Shown piece by piece: positions 1 through 8,504 of a DNA stretch of 64,000 nucleotides. The stretch is from NCBI GenBank assembly GCA_051647535.1, contig JBOFEA010000002.1:1-64000 (forward strand), read 5' to 3'. How positions within the stretch are numbered: the stretch's first letter is position 1; the number at the start of each line of letters is the position of its first letter. A program made the translations under genes and the position numbers. This DNA is from Brevinema_A sp051647535 (lineage in GTDB: Bacteria; Spirochaetota; Brevinematia; Brevinematales; Brevinemataceae). Under the pieces are notes generated by a model, which saw only the letters and a list, made by a program, of their open reading frames with translations, was not told the origin of the DNA and did not search any database.

Positions 1-37
1 ACGAGGAGAAGAAGCCTATCATATTGTACTTAAATAA

Positions 38-1288
38 TCATTCTTTAAAAAGACATTCAAATTCTTGATTTTCCCAAAGAAAGGGAGAGCTGTCAATATT
101 TTTATTATAAGGAGTAGTAATTGTATTTTTAGAGCGACAAGCAGGATCATGAATCATATTACAAGTACCGATACGATATAGAGGTAGATTAAGAAGAAAT
201 ATGCGTTGTTGTTCTTTGGTAGGGTAAATAATAGGAAAAAGATACTCGACCTTCCCAAAATAGTTCTTCAAAAAATATTCGCTTTGTTTAATCATAAAGT
301 CGACAATAGGTTTAGGTGTATAATAAACACCCATATCTTTAGACATTTTGGTATCATAAGCTCTTAAGAAATCTTCATAAAAATAGACAAAGGGATCTTT
401 ATCATCACTTTGAGATAGTTCGGCTCGGATCTTATTAATATCCGTTGCATTCAAGATATCAAAAATCTCGCGTACAAGATAGTTTTCTTCGATGGACACG
501 TTTAGGATTGTTAAGAGTTCTTTGATAAATGAGAGATAAGGAGGGATGCCGTTTAAGAGATCTGAGAATGTTTTCAGTTCTTTATTTTGATAAACCTTAT
601 TCACAAACGCAAAATAAACGAGCATTTGAGCAATCGTATCTGCGAAATTATTTTCGTCTAATTCTTCATAGATACTATTATTTAAGAGACTTGTTAATTT
701 TTCTAATTTTTTATCGTGAGCATCCAAGCCCTTAACAATAAATTGTCTTAATTGAGCTGTTTTGAATGACAATTTTCGGATCAATTCAGATAAATTGACA
801 ATATTCTCACCAATCGCCGTCTCAAAGAAGTCATTGATTAATAAGGCTGTCTCATTGATATCGCTTTCTCTTAATTTTTTAGTTTTATTTTCGATAAGTT
901 CTGATGAGCCTAAGCACGATTGATTGATAATTTTATGATCTATGATAACAATAAAGTTCCAATAATCAGTCACTAGAATAGGGACTTGATATTGTTTGTA
1001 ACGATCGATCTGCTCACCTGAAAGAACATCATCAAGTTTTTCTCCCATCTTCTTATTTTCAATCAATCCAATTAAAAGATCGCCTTTTGTGATATGAAAA
1101 TTAGGTTTATTTCTTGTTTTATCTTCTCCTTCATGGATAACACGGATTCCCGTTTTAAATTGATTGTTTAATTTTTGTAATAAATTAACTAATGCAGGTC
1201 TATCGGTATATTCTGTTTTTTCAAATAAATTCGTGTTTCTTAATTCCGTTAAATACTGCTCAAATGATTCTTGAATTTGTTTGTTCAT
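38..1288 (-). pseudogene. Truncated type ISP-like restriction-modification protein (N-terminal part)
   Basis: The 416-residue product resembles the N-terminal third of large single-chain type ISP/IIG restriction-modification enzymes, which usually exceed 1000 residues. An early segment reading GLIENKK followed by GEQIDRYKQY looks like the PD-ExK nuclease core. Around residues 305-335 the segment FYEDFLRAYDTKMSKDMG, then VYYTPKPIVDFM, is the usual lead-in to the N6-adenine methylase domain. The methylase motif I (DPACGTG) that should follow is degraded: the frame instead runs into an unrelated-looking tail containing HDPACRSKN and stops at a TGA. No helicase, complete methylase or target-recognition region remains in this frame. 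It starts with ATG behind AAGGA, directly after the small ORF upstream. I infer an inactive remnant inside a decaying island. Confidence 0.7.
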
Positions 1289-1570
1289 TTAGGATGTCCT
1301 TGTGTGTTTGGCTATATAAGCTTGATAATTTATAAATCTGTCTTTCCAATCTGTATCTAAATATCCTTGATTAATATATCGGTGCATATCTCTTTTTATA
1401 TATGTAATACAAATAGAATGATAAGAATCATAAAATGTATAATCTTTTAACGGTAGTTCAATAGACATTAAAAACATAAAACATCGTTGAATATAAGGTC
1501 TTAAATAACCATACCTAGATAGTGAGACAAATATTAAAGAATGATCACATAAATGTAATTTTTGATACAA
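1289..1570 (-). pseudogene. C-terminal half of a frameshifted small protein
   Basis: A 93-residue frame that can only begin at TTG and has no ribosome binding site. Read upstream of that TTG, the same frame gives R-I-L-L-E-L-Y-Q-K-L, which would follow smoothly from EEYK near the end of the neighbouring membrane protein (1573-1875). Adding one A to the AAA run near 1587 joins the two frames into one product of about 195 residues. The segment itself is rich in Tyr, Arg and His and I do not recognise a family. Its stop codon abuts the ATG of the restriction remnant, so the three frames form one transcription unit. Either a real frameshift mutation or a homopolymer sequencing error is possible. 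Confidence 0.5.
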
Positions 1571-1572
1571 CT

Positions 1573-1875
1573 CTAATAATATTCTTTATATTCTTCTGCT
1601 GAAAGTTTCTTACGGTCTGAATAGGAAAGATTTGGAAAAATAGGTATTAAAAGGTCAATACATTCTTGCTTATCATATAATTCTTGTTGTTCTTGTTCTT
1701 TCTTTTTTTCACTATTTTTAGACCATATAAATAATAAAATAGGTATAGTAATAGCACCAAGAGCTTGCATTAATTGAAATATGAATAACCAAGACTTATC
1801 ATCAAAATTTTCTCTTGCTGTAAAACCCAGTATAACTCCCAAACAAATAAACCATATAATATCTTTATTCATCAT
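1573..1875 (-). CDS. Small membrane protein (N-terminal half of a probable frameshifted gene)
   Basis: A 100-residue product with two hydrophobic segments, at about residues 6-20 (DIIWFICLGVILGF) and 28-50 (SWLFIFQLMQALGAITIPILL). A charged, Lys/Glu-rich cytoplasmic stretch follows and leads into IFPNLSYSDRKKLSAEEYK. The function is unknown. This architecture, a two-helix anchor followed by a soluble C-terminal region, is common in small island-borne proteins. The stop at 1573-1575 probably results from a one-base deletion, and the natural continuation lies in 1289-1570. It starts at ATG within GATGATGAAT. Confidence 0.5.
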   Translation of the reverse strand: MMNKDIIWFICLGVILGFTARENFDDKSWLFIFQLMQALGAITIPILLFIWSKNSEKKKEQEQQELYDKQECIDLLIPIFPNLSYSDRKKLSAEEYKEYY

Positions 1876-1932
1876 CTACCTTTTACTATAAACATATCTT
1901 GTTATTATACCATATTTCACAATTATTTACAA

Positions 1933-1971
1933 TACAAAAAGCTCATCCCAACCTAGATTGAGATGAGCTTT
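1933..1971 (-). terminator. Rho-independent terminator after the integrase remnant
   Basis: A 10-bp perfect stem (AAAGCTCATC at 1938-1947 pairing with GATGAGCTTT at 1962-1971) with a 14-nt loop. On the minus strand it is followed by a run of T residues. It lies 18 bases past the integrase stop codon and separates that gene from the small membrane protein operon. Confidence 0.75.
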
Positions 1972-1988
1972 GAAACAAAATAAAGTTC

Positions 1989-2890
1989 CTATTTCGCCCA
2001 CTTCTTAGCAAGCTCGGAAGTCGCGTTTTCGACATTTTTAGCATCAGGTATATAGTAATGGTCAAGGGTTGTTTTACAATTACTATGCCCAGCAAGTTGT
2101 TGAGCGACAGCAACTCCAAAATTCTTGGCTACAAAAGATATACCTGTATGTCTTATCATTCTCATTTCATAGAGTGGATTCAACTTTAATTCGTCTTTTA
2201 ACTCTTTGAATTTTCTAGTATAGAAATGTTGCTTTCTCATCGCTCCATGAAAAATATATCCATCTTTTGATTCGTTCAATTTCATTAATTTGATGAGCTT
2301 ATCAAGTAATGATTTGGGTACGGATATAGGCTTCGTTTCTTTAACCTTGCTTTGAAAGATGTTTAATTGACAATTATCATAATCAATATTATTATATTTT
2401 AAGTTCAAAATTTCTCCGACTCGGCTTGCTGAGATTGATAAGGTTTCAATAAAATAAGCAAAATCAATATCATGTTTTCCGTATAGATGATACTTGATTC
2501 TTTCTAAATCTTCATCGCTTATCTTGGTTCTTACATTGGTTCGAGGTGGTCTTAACATAAATTTAATTCGCTTATACTCGTTATAATCAAAATACCCTTG
2601 CTCAATACAGTAATTCAAAAAGTGTTTGAAAAAACTCATCATTTTATAGGTTGTATGGGGTTTATAATCTTTTTGTACTCTATCTTGTAGATCTAACACT
2701 TTCTCATGCGTTAAGTCGCTTCAACCCCACTTATTCGCTATCAAAACATTTTTGAATCTTGCTTTTCCTTTTAATCGTTCATCGGAGTTGTGATTGTTTT
2801 TACAAGTTCTCAGAAAGTTATTATATGCTTGTATTAATGTTGGTTTATTATCGGATATTTCTTTAGTAGTTTTGTTTAAAAAAGAAAAAG
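1989..2890 (-). pseudogene. Tyrosine recombinase/integrase, interrupted by an in-frame TGA
   Basis: The open part (1989-2699, 236 residues from a GTG) carries the catalytic domain of a phage-type tyrosine recombinase. The first Arg is in SASRVGEIL, a Lys in the following beta-hairpin (FQSKVKETK), the second Arg in MIRHTGISF, the His in AGHS and the nucleophile Tyr in LDHYYIP. The His of the usual HxxR box is replaced (RMIR). Upstream the same frame continues for about 60 codons with convincing N-terminal integrase sequence (TLIQAYNNFLRTCKNN, then RFKNVLIANKWG). One TGA at about 2721-2723 interrupts it, after which SDLTHEKVLDLQ resumes. TGA is a genuine stop here, so the gene is broken. It sits next to the 3' end of tRNA-Leu, the usual position for an island integrase. 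Confidence 0.8.
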
Positions 2891-2944
2891 GACAAATCCA
2901 TATATAATAAAGATTTATCCTTAATTGGACAAGCGTATGCTCAT

Positions 2945-3028
2945 TGCTCAGAACAGGACTTGAACCTGCACGACCTAATGGCCACTAGCCCCTCAAGCTA
3001 GCGTGTCTACCAGTTCCACCATCTGAGC
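2945..3028 (-). tRNA. tRNA-Leu (anticodon GAG)
   Basis: The minus strand gives an 84-nt cloverleaf with a class II variable arm. The 7-bp acceptor stem is GCTCAGA/TCTGAGC with discriminator A at 2945. The D-arm contains TGGTGGAACTGGTAGACAC and the anticodon stem is CTAGC/GCTAG with loop TTGAGGG, so the anticodon is GAG (CUC/CUU codons). The T-arm includes GGTTCAAGTCC. The 3' CCA is not encoded (ATG follows) and must be added post-transcriptionally. The integrase remnant starts about 55 bp from the 3' end, so this gene probably served as attB for the island to the left. Confidence 0.96.
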
Positions 3029-3553
3029 GTTTCGTTAATTATAACACCATTTATGTAGATTGTCAATAAAAAGACATAAAAAAATAAAAATTTTTAATAT
3101 TGATGGAGGATATTTAATAGTTTGATGATGGATGAGTAATAACCGATAATCTATATAAAAAAAAGAAATAGAAATTGACTACTTTATTGTATTTGACTAC
3201 AAAGCCGTTATTTTCTTTAATTATTGAACTTTGTTTCTCTGGTTATATTCGTTGCAACTCAACTTTATTAAATCGTACCTTTTTTCTTCTATAATAAGGG
3301 GTTATATGACCTGTATTCAAAGCGAAAGAATACTTTTATTTATTAACAAAAATAAGAATCATATAAGCTAAAAAATTGTACCTCCACAATAAAAAAGTCA
3401 ATAAAAATGTAAAAATCATCAACAGTAATATTTTGCTTAATATTATATAATTACCGATAATCAGTATTATGTAAACAAACATTTTTTCTACTTACTTCCC
3501 CTCTTCTAGTAGATTTTAAAATACTGTATCAATTTTCGATTACTTTTTTTTAT
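3029..3553. other. AT-rich intergenic region without a recognisable gene
   Basis: About 520 bases with stop codons in all frames, no convincing ORF and no recognisable structured RNA. The string ACCGATAATC occurs twice in the + orientation, at 3142-3151 and 3453-3462. It resembles the -10 element of sigma-28 promoters (GCCGATAA), but neither copy has the TAAA -35 element 15 bases upstream, and neither lies just before a gene. The region separates the tRNA/island boundary from the ctpA operon. Confidence 0.5.
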
Positions 3554-3582
3554 TTGACAAATTTGATAAATTCATTTATTAT
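3554..3582 (+). promoter_or_regulatory. Sigma-70 promoter of the ctpA operon
   Basis: TTGACA at 3554-3559, a 17-bp spacer and TATTAT at 3577-3582. The predicted transcription start near 3589 leaves a leader of about 34 nt before the GTG start at 3623, which has GGAGG at 3613-3617. Confidence 0.75.
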
Positions 3583-3622
3583 TATTAATAAGTATAAATA
3601 TTTACAGAAATTGGAGGTTTGA

Positions 3623-5167
3623 GTGAATTTACGTTCTTATTTTCTGTCGTATAAAAAAATTATATTTGCAGTTAGTTTTATCTTTGTATTTGCATTTGGT
3701 ATTTTTATTGGAAATACAAATAGTAAATTTAGATTATACGGTACACTTTTCGGTAAAGAATCATCCAATATAGATCCAAAATATTTTCAATATTACAGTA
3801 TGTTTCGTGAAACATATCAGATTTTAAAAGATGAATATATTAATATGGATAAATTAGGAGCAGATAATCTTTTTACAGGAGCCATAAAAGGAATGCTTTC
3901 ATCTACAGAAGATCCTTATACAGATTTTTTATCTCCTGAAATAGCTAAAGAATTTGCAGCTAATATCAATGCTAGTTTTCACGGTGTTGGTATTCGTATT
4001 GAAATGCGTAATAATTGGCTTACGATTGTTGCTCCTATAGCTGGAACACCGGCTGCACAAGCAGACCTTCAACCCGGTGATCAAATTATCAAAATTAACG
4101 ATAAATCTACTGAAGGAATGTCATCATTAGAAGCTGTCGGACTTATTAGAGGGAAAATCGGAACAACTGTTGAATTAACTATTCTTCGCCCTGGTACTCT
4201 CCAACCTTTTCCGATAAAATTAAAACGAACAAAAATTGAAATTGATACCATAGAAAGTACTTTAATACCTTATGCCAATAAAAAAATTGCTTATCTTAAA
4301 GTTATTGAATTTGGTATTCCTACTTTTGATGAATTTACCAAGGCACTATCAGAACTGCTCAAAAACAATCCGGATGGTTTAATATTGGATGTACGTAATA
4401 ATCCTGGAGGATTATTGGAGAGTGTTGGTAAAATAGCCGATGAATTACTTGATGAAGGATTAATTGTCTATACTCGAGGACGAATTGCATCAGAAGATTT
4501 TGAATTTTATGCAACTCCGCGTAAATCTAAAATCAACAATAAACTCCCTCTTGTTATCTTAGCAAATCAAGGTTCTGCTTCAGCATCTGAAATTTTAATC
4601 GGTGCATTAAAAGACACTGGTAGAGCTATTATTGTAGGTAAACAAACTTTTGGCAAAGGTTGTGTACAAAAAACTAGAAATCTATCAGATGGCTCGTTGA
4701 TAAAATATACTATTGCAAAATATTATACTCCTGCCGGTCATTCAATTGCACAGATTGGAATTGCTCCAGACGTTTCAGTGGATATGTGGTTTGATGAATT
4801 AACAGATATACAGAAAACATCTGTGATTCAACTTCAAATGGCAAATCATATTCCTAATTTTTTACAAACAAACAAAAATCCTACTCAAAAGGATATTGAT
4901 CAATTGTATCAGACATTAAATGAATTAGGATTTGGCAATGTTCCTAAAAAAACTGTGAAGAGTTTGATACGTCAACGTCAAAATTTCACTATTTCTTCTA
5001 TTTATGATTTGGAATTGGATAATCAATTGGTAAAAGCATTAGAAGTGGTTTCTACAAATACAAACAGTAAACCCCTTACCTATTATCATAAACCAAAAGA
5101 TTTGAAAGAATTAGAACAAATCGAAAAACAAGCCAAGCAAAATAAACAAGACAAAAATAAAGTCTGA
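3623..5167 (+). CDS. ctpA: S41 family C-terminal processing peptidase (CtpA/Prc type)
   Basis: A 514-residue periplasmic serine protease that trims or degrades proteins from their C-termini. Residues 11-29 are an N-terminal signal anchor. A PDZ domain covers about 115-200 (HGVGIRI, then PGDQIIKINDKST), and the S41 core follows. The catalytic dyad is visible: Ser320 in GSASASE and Lys345 in FGKG, separated by 25 residues as in the plant D1 processing protease. A Lys/Gln-rich tail ends the protein. GTG start chosen for the GGAGG six bases upstream and a promoter that leaves no room for an earlier start. First gene of a five-gene operon with accD, lptB, a GT2 enzyme and pgeF. The substrate is not deducible from the sequence. 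Confidence 0.92.
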   Translation: MNLRSYFLSYKKIIFAVSFIFVFAFGIFIGNTNSKFRLYGTLFGKESSNIDPKYFQYYSMFRETYQILKDEYINMDKLGADNLFTGAIKGMLSSTEDPYTDFLSPEIAKEFAANINASFHGVGIRIEMRNNWLTIVAPIAGTPAAQADLQPGDQIIKINDKSTEGMSSLEAVGLIRGKIGTTVELTILRPGTLQPFPIKLKRTKIEIDTIESTLIPYANKKIAYLKVIEFGIPTFDEFTKALSELLKNNPDGLILDVRNNPGGLLESVGKIADELLDEGLIVYTRGRIASEDFEFYATPRKSKINNKLPLVILANQGSASASEILIGALKDTGRAIIVGKQTFGKGCVQKTRNLSDGSLIKYTIAKYYTPAGHSIAQIGIAPDVSVDMWFDELTDIQKTSVIQLQMANHIPNFLQTNKNPTQKDIDQLYQTLNELGFGNVPKKTVKSLIRQRQNFTISSIYDLELDNQLVKALEVVSTNTNSKPLTYYHKPKDLKELEQIEKQAKQNKQDKNKV

Positions 5168-5184
5168 CTTATTAAGGATGAGTT

Positions 5185-6027
5185 ATGGTATGGCTTTTTA
5201 ATTCTAAATATCAACTTAAGAAAAAAGTGACAAAAAATGGAAATCCTCACGAATTATGGTACAAATGCAAAACCTGCCATCAAGTATTCTATTTAGAGGA
5301 TTTTAACAAAAACAATAAAGTATGTTTAAAATGTGATTTTCATGATCGTTTAACAGCTAAAGAAAGAATTGATCTTTTGATAGATCATGGATCTTTTATT
5401 GAAACTAATGCTAATTTATCAGCAGTAGATGCATTAGATTTTTTTGATGGAACATCTTTATACAGTAATAAACTCAAAACTGCTAAACAAAAATCTTTGC
5501 TCAATGATGCTGTATTAACAGGATATGGCAATATTAACAATCTTCCTGTCAATATTGCTGCTATGGATTTTGCATTTATGGGTGGAAGTATGGGTTCTGT
5601 TGTCGGGGAAAAAATTACCCGTACCATTGAAAGAGCAACTAAACACCGTACACCTGTTATCATTGTATCTTCTTCTGGAGGAGCACGTATGCAGGAAGGA
5701 ATTTTATCATTGATGCAAATGGCGAAAACATCAGCTGCATTAAAAAAACATTCCGATGCAGGGTTTTTATATTTATCTGTTCTGACCAATCCTACAACAG
5801 GCGGAGTCACAGCATCTTTTGCCATGCTTGGAGATATTATTATTTCAGAACCTCAAGCATTAATTGGTTTTGCCGGTCCTAGAGTTATTTCTCAAACAAT
5901 TAAACAAAAATTACCTGAAAATTTTCAAAAAGCTGAATTTCTTCAGGAACATGGATTTGTAGACATTATCACACATCGTAACGAACTAAAAAATTTATTA
6001 TCAAAACTAATATTCTATGCGGATTAA
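5185..6027 (+). CDS. accD: Acetyl-CoA carboxylase carboxyltransferase subunit beta
   Basis: A 280-residue AccD, the normal size. With AccA it moves the carboxyl group from carboxybiotin to acetyl-CoA to make malonyl-CoA for fatty acid synthesis. The N-terminal zinc ribbon is intact: CKTC at 28-31 and CLKC about 16 residues later. The crotonase-fold core shows MDFAFMGGSMGSVVGEKI and SSSGGARMQEG, the oxyanion/acetyl-CoA region typical of the family. It starts at ATG behind AAGGATGAG, 17 bases after ctpA. accA is not in the window, so the alpha subunit is encoded elsewhere. Confidence 0.96.
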   Translation: MVWLFNSKYQLKKKVTKNGNPHELWYKCKTCHQVFYLEDFNKNNKVCLKCDFHDRLTAKERIDLLIDHGSFIETNANLSAVDALDFFDGTSLYSNKLKTAKQKSLLNDAVLTGYGNINNLPVNIAAMDFAFMGGSMGSVVGEKITRTIERATKHRTPVIIVSSSGGARMQEGILSLMQMAKTSAALKKHSDAGFLYLSVLTNPTTGGVTASFAMLGDIIISEPQALIGFAGPRVISQTIKQKLPENFQKAEFLQEHGFVDIITHRNELKNLLSKLIFYAD

Positions 6028-6033
6028 TATTGT

Positions 6034-6795
6034 ATGAGTTTACAGAAAGGAAGCAAACCTGTTCAGGATTTAACTGGTCTTGTTGCTAATGATTTGAAAA
6101 AGACTTATGGTAAACGGCAGGTTGTGCGAGGAATATCATTGAATGTTCTTCCTGGTGAAGTTGTTGGTCTTTTGGGACCTAATGGAGCCGGAAAAACAAC
6201 AACATTTAGTATGCTCGTAGGATTAATAAGACCAAACGATGGTGAAGTACTATTAGACGGTGATAATATTACTCATTTACGTATGTATCAGCGTGCTCGT
6301 AGAGGTGTTGGTTATCTTCCTCAGGAATTATCAATCTTTCGTCGATTAAGTGTTGAAGATAATATTCGTGCTGTTTTGGAAATTAGAGGATTGGAAAAAG
6401 CAGAAATAGATAATTCTGTGGAAAATTTGCTAACTGAACTGGGATTACATAAAATTCGCAAACAGCAAGGATATACATTATCCGGAGGAGAAAAACGACG
6501 AACAGAAGTTGCTCGTATTTTGGCTATTCAGCCCCGTTTTCTTCTTATGGACGAACCTTTTACTGGTATCGATCCCATTGCTATTGCGGATATTCAGCGA
6601 TTGGTTTTAGAATTACGCAGTAAATGGGGATTAGGCATTCTTATTACAGATCATAATGTTCGTGAAACTCTTAAAATTGTAGATAGAACTTATATTTGCT
6701 ATGACGGACAAATATTAGTAAGCGGTACGGTTCAAGATTTGGTTGCTAATGAAGAAGCCCGCCGTACTTATTTGGGAAGCGATTTTACGTTATAA
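6034..6795 (+). CDS. lptB: LPS export ABC transporter ATP-binding protein LptB
   Basis: A 253-residue ABC ATPase closely matching LptB, which powers LptF/LptG extraction of lipopolysaccharide or lipooligosaccharide from the inner membrane. Walker A is GPNGAGKTT (about residue 49). The Q-loop region reads GYLPQELSIFRRLSVEDN, characteristic of LptB rather than amino-acid LivF/LivG proteins. The signature is LSGGEKRRTEVARIL, Walker B is FLLMDEPFTGIDP, and the switch His lies in ITDHNVRETL. It follows accD by 6 bases with a weak ribosome binding site, which suggests translational coupling. It implies a glycolipid-bearing outer membrane; LptA/C/F/G are not in the window. Confidence 0.93.
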   Translation: MSLQKGSKPVQDLTGLVANDLKKTYGKRQVVRGISLNVLPGEVVGLLGPNGAGKTTTFSMLVGLIRPNDGEVLLDGDNITHLRMYQRARRGVGYLPQELSIFRRLSVEDNIRAVLEIRGLEKAEIDNSVENLLTELGLHKIRKQQGYTLSGGEKRRTEVARILAIQPRFLLMDEPFTGIDPIAIADIQRLVLELRSKWGLGILITDHNVRETLKIVDRTYICYDGQILVSGTVQDLVANEEARRTYLGSDFTL

Positions 6796-6827
6796 AAGAT
6801 ATAGTTTGTTTATAAGGATTATATATT

Positions 6828-7814
6828 ATGTTATTATCAATTGTGATACCTTGTTATAATGAAGAATCTGTAATTTCTTTAACGTTAGATACACTAGCTC
6901 AAAAATTAGAGCAATTTAATATTTCAGATTATGAAATTGTTTGTGTTAATGACAAATCCAAGGATTTAACATTAACTATTTTGGAGCAATACGCAAAAAA
7001 AGATCATCGTGTAAAAATAGTATCACTTGCCGCAAATAAAGGACAGCAAATCGCGTTTTATGCCGGAATGTGTTTTAGTTCTGGAGATGCAGTTATTTTA
7101 ATGGATGCAGATTTACAGGATCCGCCTAACTGTATTCCCGAAATGATACAAAAATGGAAAGAAGGATATCAAGTCGTTTATGGTCGTCGCTTAATTCGTA
7201 AAGGGGAATCATTCTTAAAAAAGATCACAGCATTTATGTTTTACCGTATTTTAAATATGCTTTCTGATACCAACGTACCTAAAGATGTAGGTGAATTTCG
7301 ATTAATGGATAGAAGTGTTGTTGATGTAGTTATCAACTTGGAAGAACATTATAAATTCAATAGAGGTTTAGTGCATTGGCTCGGATTCAATCAAACAGAA
7401 GTATTATTTGAACGACCTGAAAGAGTAAACGGTGAAACAAAATTTGGTTGGAAAGAAATGATTAATTTAGCTAAAGATGGCATTTTTGCTTTCAGCTATG
7501 TTCCTATCAAATTTCTTCAAATTTTTGGTACAGTTTCTTTAATTATTTCGTTTTTATTATTTATTTATACCTTATATTCTTTTTTCACTAACTCAGCTTA
7601 TCCTGGCTGGTCATCTTTAATGATAATAATCATTTTCTTTTCCAGTATAATTATTTTAGGTTTAGGAATTATAGGAGAATACATTATTAGGATTCATACA
7701 GAAGTTATTAAACGCCCTTTATTTGTTGCTGAAAGAACTTCAAATCTAGCAAACAAATCTCTTCCTAATCATATTAGTATCTTTCATTCCAATAGAAATC
7801 AGTCCCTTCAATGA
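6828..7814 (+). CDS. GT2 family polyprenyl-phosphate glycosyltransferase (DPM1/GtrB type)
   Basis: A 328-residue membrane glycosyltransferase. The N-terminal GT-A domain begins LSIVIPCYNEESVI. It has the DxD-like MDADLQDPP (around residues 90-98), which binds the nucleotide-sugar and metal, and GRRLIRKGESFLKK, typical of enzymes that move a sugar onto undecaprenyl or dolichyl phosphate. Two C-terminal transmembrane helices at about 228-250 and 260-285 match the GtrB/ArnC/YkcC group. The donor sugar is unknown. It starts at ATG behind AAGGA, 32 bases after lptB. Adjacency to lptB fits a role in lipooligosaccharide or another envelope glycan, but that is inference. Confidence 0.85.
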   Translation: MLLSIVIPCYNEESVISLTLDTLAQKLEQFNISDYEIVCVNDKSKDLTLTILEQYAKKDHRVKIVSLAANKGQQIAFYAGMCFSSGDAVILMDADLQDPPNCIPEMIQKWKEGYQVVYGRRLIRKGESFLKKITAFMFYRILNMLSDTNVPKDVGEFRLMDRSVVDVVINLEEHYKFNRGLVHWLGFNQTEVLFERPERVNGETKFGWKEMINLAKDGIFAFSYVPIKFLQIFGTVSLIISFLLFIYTLYSFFTNSAYPGWSSLMIIIIFFSSIIILGLGIIGEYIIRIHTEVIKRPLFVAERTSNLANKSLPNHISIFHSNRNQSLQ

Positions 7815-7832
7815 TGAGGAAAATAAATATCT

Positions 7833-8504
7833 ATGATTATTAGTATATTTCAAGATTATCCGGAAATATCTGCTGGAATTACGACTTCTGCTTTTGGTGA
7901 TTGTTCTTTTGCAGCTCAAGATAGACGTGAACAATTGAGAAAGCAATATCAATTTTCTCATTTAAAGATACCTAAATTAGAACATACAGATATTGTATTG
8001 AACACAAATGATACATTGTCTTCACCAGCAGATGCGTTGATTTGTAATCAAAAAAATATAATGATTGCTGTAACCACTGCAGATTGCATTCCTGTGTTTC
8101 TCTATGATTCTTCTACCGTTAGTATTGGAATTGTACATAGTGGACGACAAGGATTAAAGAAAAAAATTACTAATAAAACGATAGAAAAAATGATTGTTGA
8201 TTTTAATATTAATATTGAAAATCTAAAAATTCAAATAGGTCCTCATATTTGTGATAAATGTTATGAATTAGACAGGGAATTAATACAAGAATTTAATATT
8301 CAAACTAATAAAGAAAAAGATTATTTAAATATGCAACAAATTTTGATCAATCAATTATCTGAATTAAACATCTCTTCTCATCAAATTAAAACCACCAATT
8401 TATGTACCCACTGTTCCACAGATGAATACAATAAATCAATTTTCTATTCTTATAGAAATCATAACAAAACAGAACGTATGCTTTCTTTTATAGGAATTAA
8501 TTAA
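7833..8504 (+). CDS. pgeF: Peptidoglycan editing factor / multicopper-like YfiH (laccase-domain) protein
   Basis: A 223-residue member of the YfiH/PgeF (DUF152, Cu-oxidase_4) family, slightly shorter than the usual 240-250. Family marks are ADALICNQKNIMIAVTTADC (the Cys-containing active-site strand), VHSGRQGLKKKI (normally HAGWRGL, here with Ser replacing Ala) and IGPHICDKCYEL. Members remove mis-incorporated residues from peptidoglycan precursors and also show purine nucleoside phosphorylase-like activity. It starts at ATG 18 bases after the GT2 gene and is the last gene of this operon. It overlaps the convergent acetyltransferase gene by 8 bases; no terminator is visible between them. Confidence 0.85.
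   Translation: MIISIFQDYPEISAGITTSAFGDCSFAAQDRREQLRKQYQFSHLKIPKLEHTDIVLNTNDTLSSPADALICNQKNIMIAVTTADCIPVFLYDSSTVSIGIVHSGRQGLKKKITNKTIEKMIVDFNINIENLKIQIGPHICDKCYELDRELIQEFNIQTNKEKDYLNMQQILINQLSELNISSHQIKTTNLCTHCSTDEYNKSIFYSYRNHNKTERMLSFIGIN

Noticed and set aside
2721..2723. TGA read as Trp or selenocysteine in the integrase
   Set aside because: TGA ends other genes such as ctpA, and prfB depends on UGA as a stop. No selenocysteine insertion context was visible, so a nonsense mutation is simpler.
3029..3553. A structured RNA gene (SRP RNA, RNase P RNA or tmRNA) in the large gap
   Set aside because: None of the conserved cores of these RNAs could be recognised and the region is uniformly AT-rich.
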